Part shown: piece by piece, positions 59,391 to 59,443 of the stretch
Layout: each line of letters opens with the position of its first letter
Position numbering within the stretch: the first letter of the stretch is position 1
Source of the DNA: Clostridia bacterium
Lineage (GTDB): Bacteria > Bacillota > Clostridia > Christensenellales > Pumilibacteraceae
Direction of reading: 5' to 3'
Assembly (NCBI GenBank): GCA_022791915.1
Contig: JAAWAB010000017.1
Location: 1 to 59,443, forward strand
Length of the DNA stretch: 59,443 nucleotides
Made by a program: the position numbers and the translations under genes
Notes under the pieces: model-generated
Databases searched by the model: none
What the model was told of the DNA's origin: nothing
What the model saw: the letters and a program-made list of their open reading frames with translations, nothing else

Positions 59391-59443
59391 TGTACGCCTA
59401 TTAAACGAATAGATGTACTTTTTCGGCGGTTGGAGAAACGCCG
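59391..59443. repeat. Right arm of the 53-bp inverted repeat, ending at the window edge
   Basis: On the plus strand it begins with a GTAC...CTATT/AATAG...GTAC hairpin (59392-59418) followed by five T residues, then CGGCG (59424-59428) with CGCCG (59439-59443). The repeat reaches the last base of the window, so its true length is unknown. Confidence 0.95.

Overview
The window looks like a chromosomal segment of an uncultured, low-to-mid GC, Gram-positive-type bacterium of the class Clostridia (Bacillota). The basis is gene content: a rpmG-secE-nusG-rplKAJL / rpmE / rpoBC order typical of Firmicutes, lipoprotein-type exported proteins, a PrsA-like foldase, a YyaC-type spore protease homologue and a CotF-like spore coat/ferritin-fold protein. 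A genus cannot be named from the sequence alone. No rRNA, CRISPR array, insertion sequence or prophage was seen. Most promoters are clean sigma-A type (TTGACA-like, 17-18 bp, TATAAT-like), and intrinsic terminators are strong and frequent, so transcription units are easy to read.

Layout. 1-3600: a small membrane protein, ilvC and an exported glycoside-hydrolase-like lipoprotein. 3601-9371: an AEC-type permease on the minus strand, then a visibly more AT-rich two-gene exported module (an InlB-repeat lipoprotein and a 1035-aa LRR/InlB/GLUG surface protein). 9436-16560: a PRC-barrel protein, DUF1858 protein, pth, mfd and a parvulin-type foldase lipoprotein. 16692-24876: hisC, a divergent Fe-ADH/glycerol-1-phosphate dehydrogenase-like protein, a YyaC homologue, a CvpA-like membrane protein with an extracytoplasmic tail, a hybrid histidine kinase and an unknown protein.

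25030-39699 is the translation/transcription core: rpmG, secE, nusG, rplK, rplA, an L10-type leader with attenuator, rplJ, rplL, rpmE, a DUF1385-PrmC fusion, prfA, rpoB and rpoC. 39830-45094 holds RNA modification and housekeeping genes (tilS, a TrmN6-like methyltransferase, an MmcQ/YjbR protein, an Mrp-type ATPase, a lipid kinase, rsmI). 45247-49605 holds a GH2-fold protein that appears to have lost its catalytic residues and a beta-propeller-like lipoprotein. 49869-54843: rplM-rpsI, rsmA, a two-gene membrane pair and pckA. 55046-59092: a zinc-ribbon acidic protein, a CotF-like protein, an isochorismatase-family hydrolase, tRNA-Ser(UGA), a PF06541-like membrane protein, an SdpI-like membrane protein and a C_GCAxxG_C_C protein.

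The most unusual items are: (1) a 53-bp perfect inverted repeat at 59219-59271 / 59391-59443 flanking a 119-bp AT-rich spacer with an outward promoter, each arm encoding two tandem terminators and the right arm ending at the last base of the window; (2) a GH2-fold protein with both catalytic Glu positions replaced; (3) an in-frame DUF1385-PrmC fusion directly upstream of its substrate gene prfA; (4) a tilS promoter placed so that the mRNA should be leaderless; (5) a dense ATGCAT palindrome cluster between prfA and rpoB; and (6) a CvpA protein with a large extracytoplasmic beta-rich tail.
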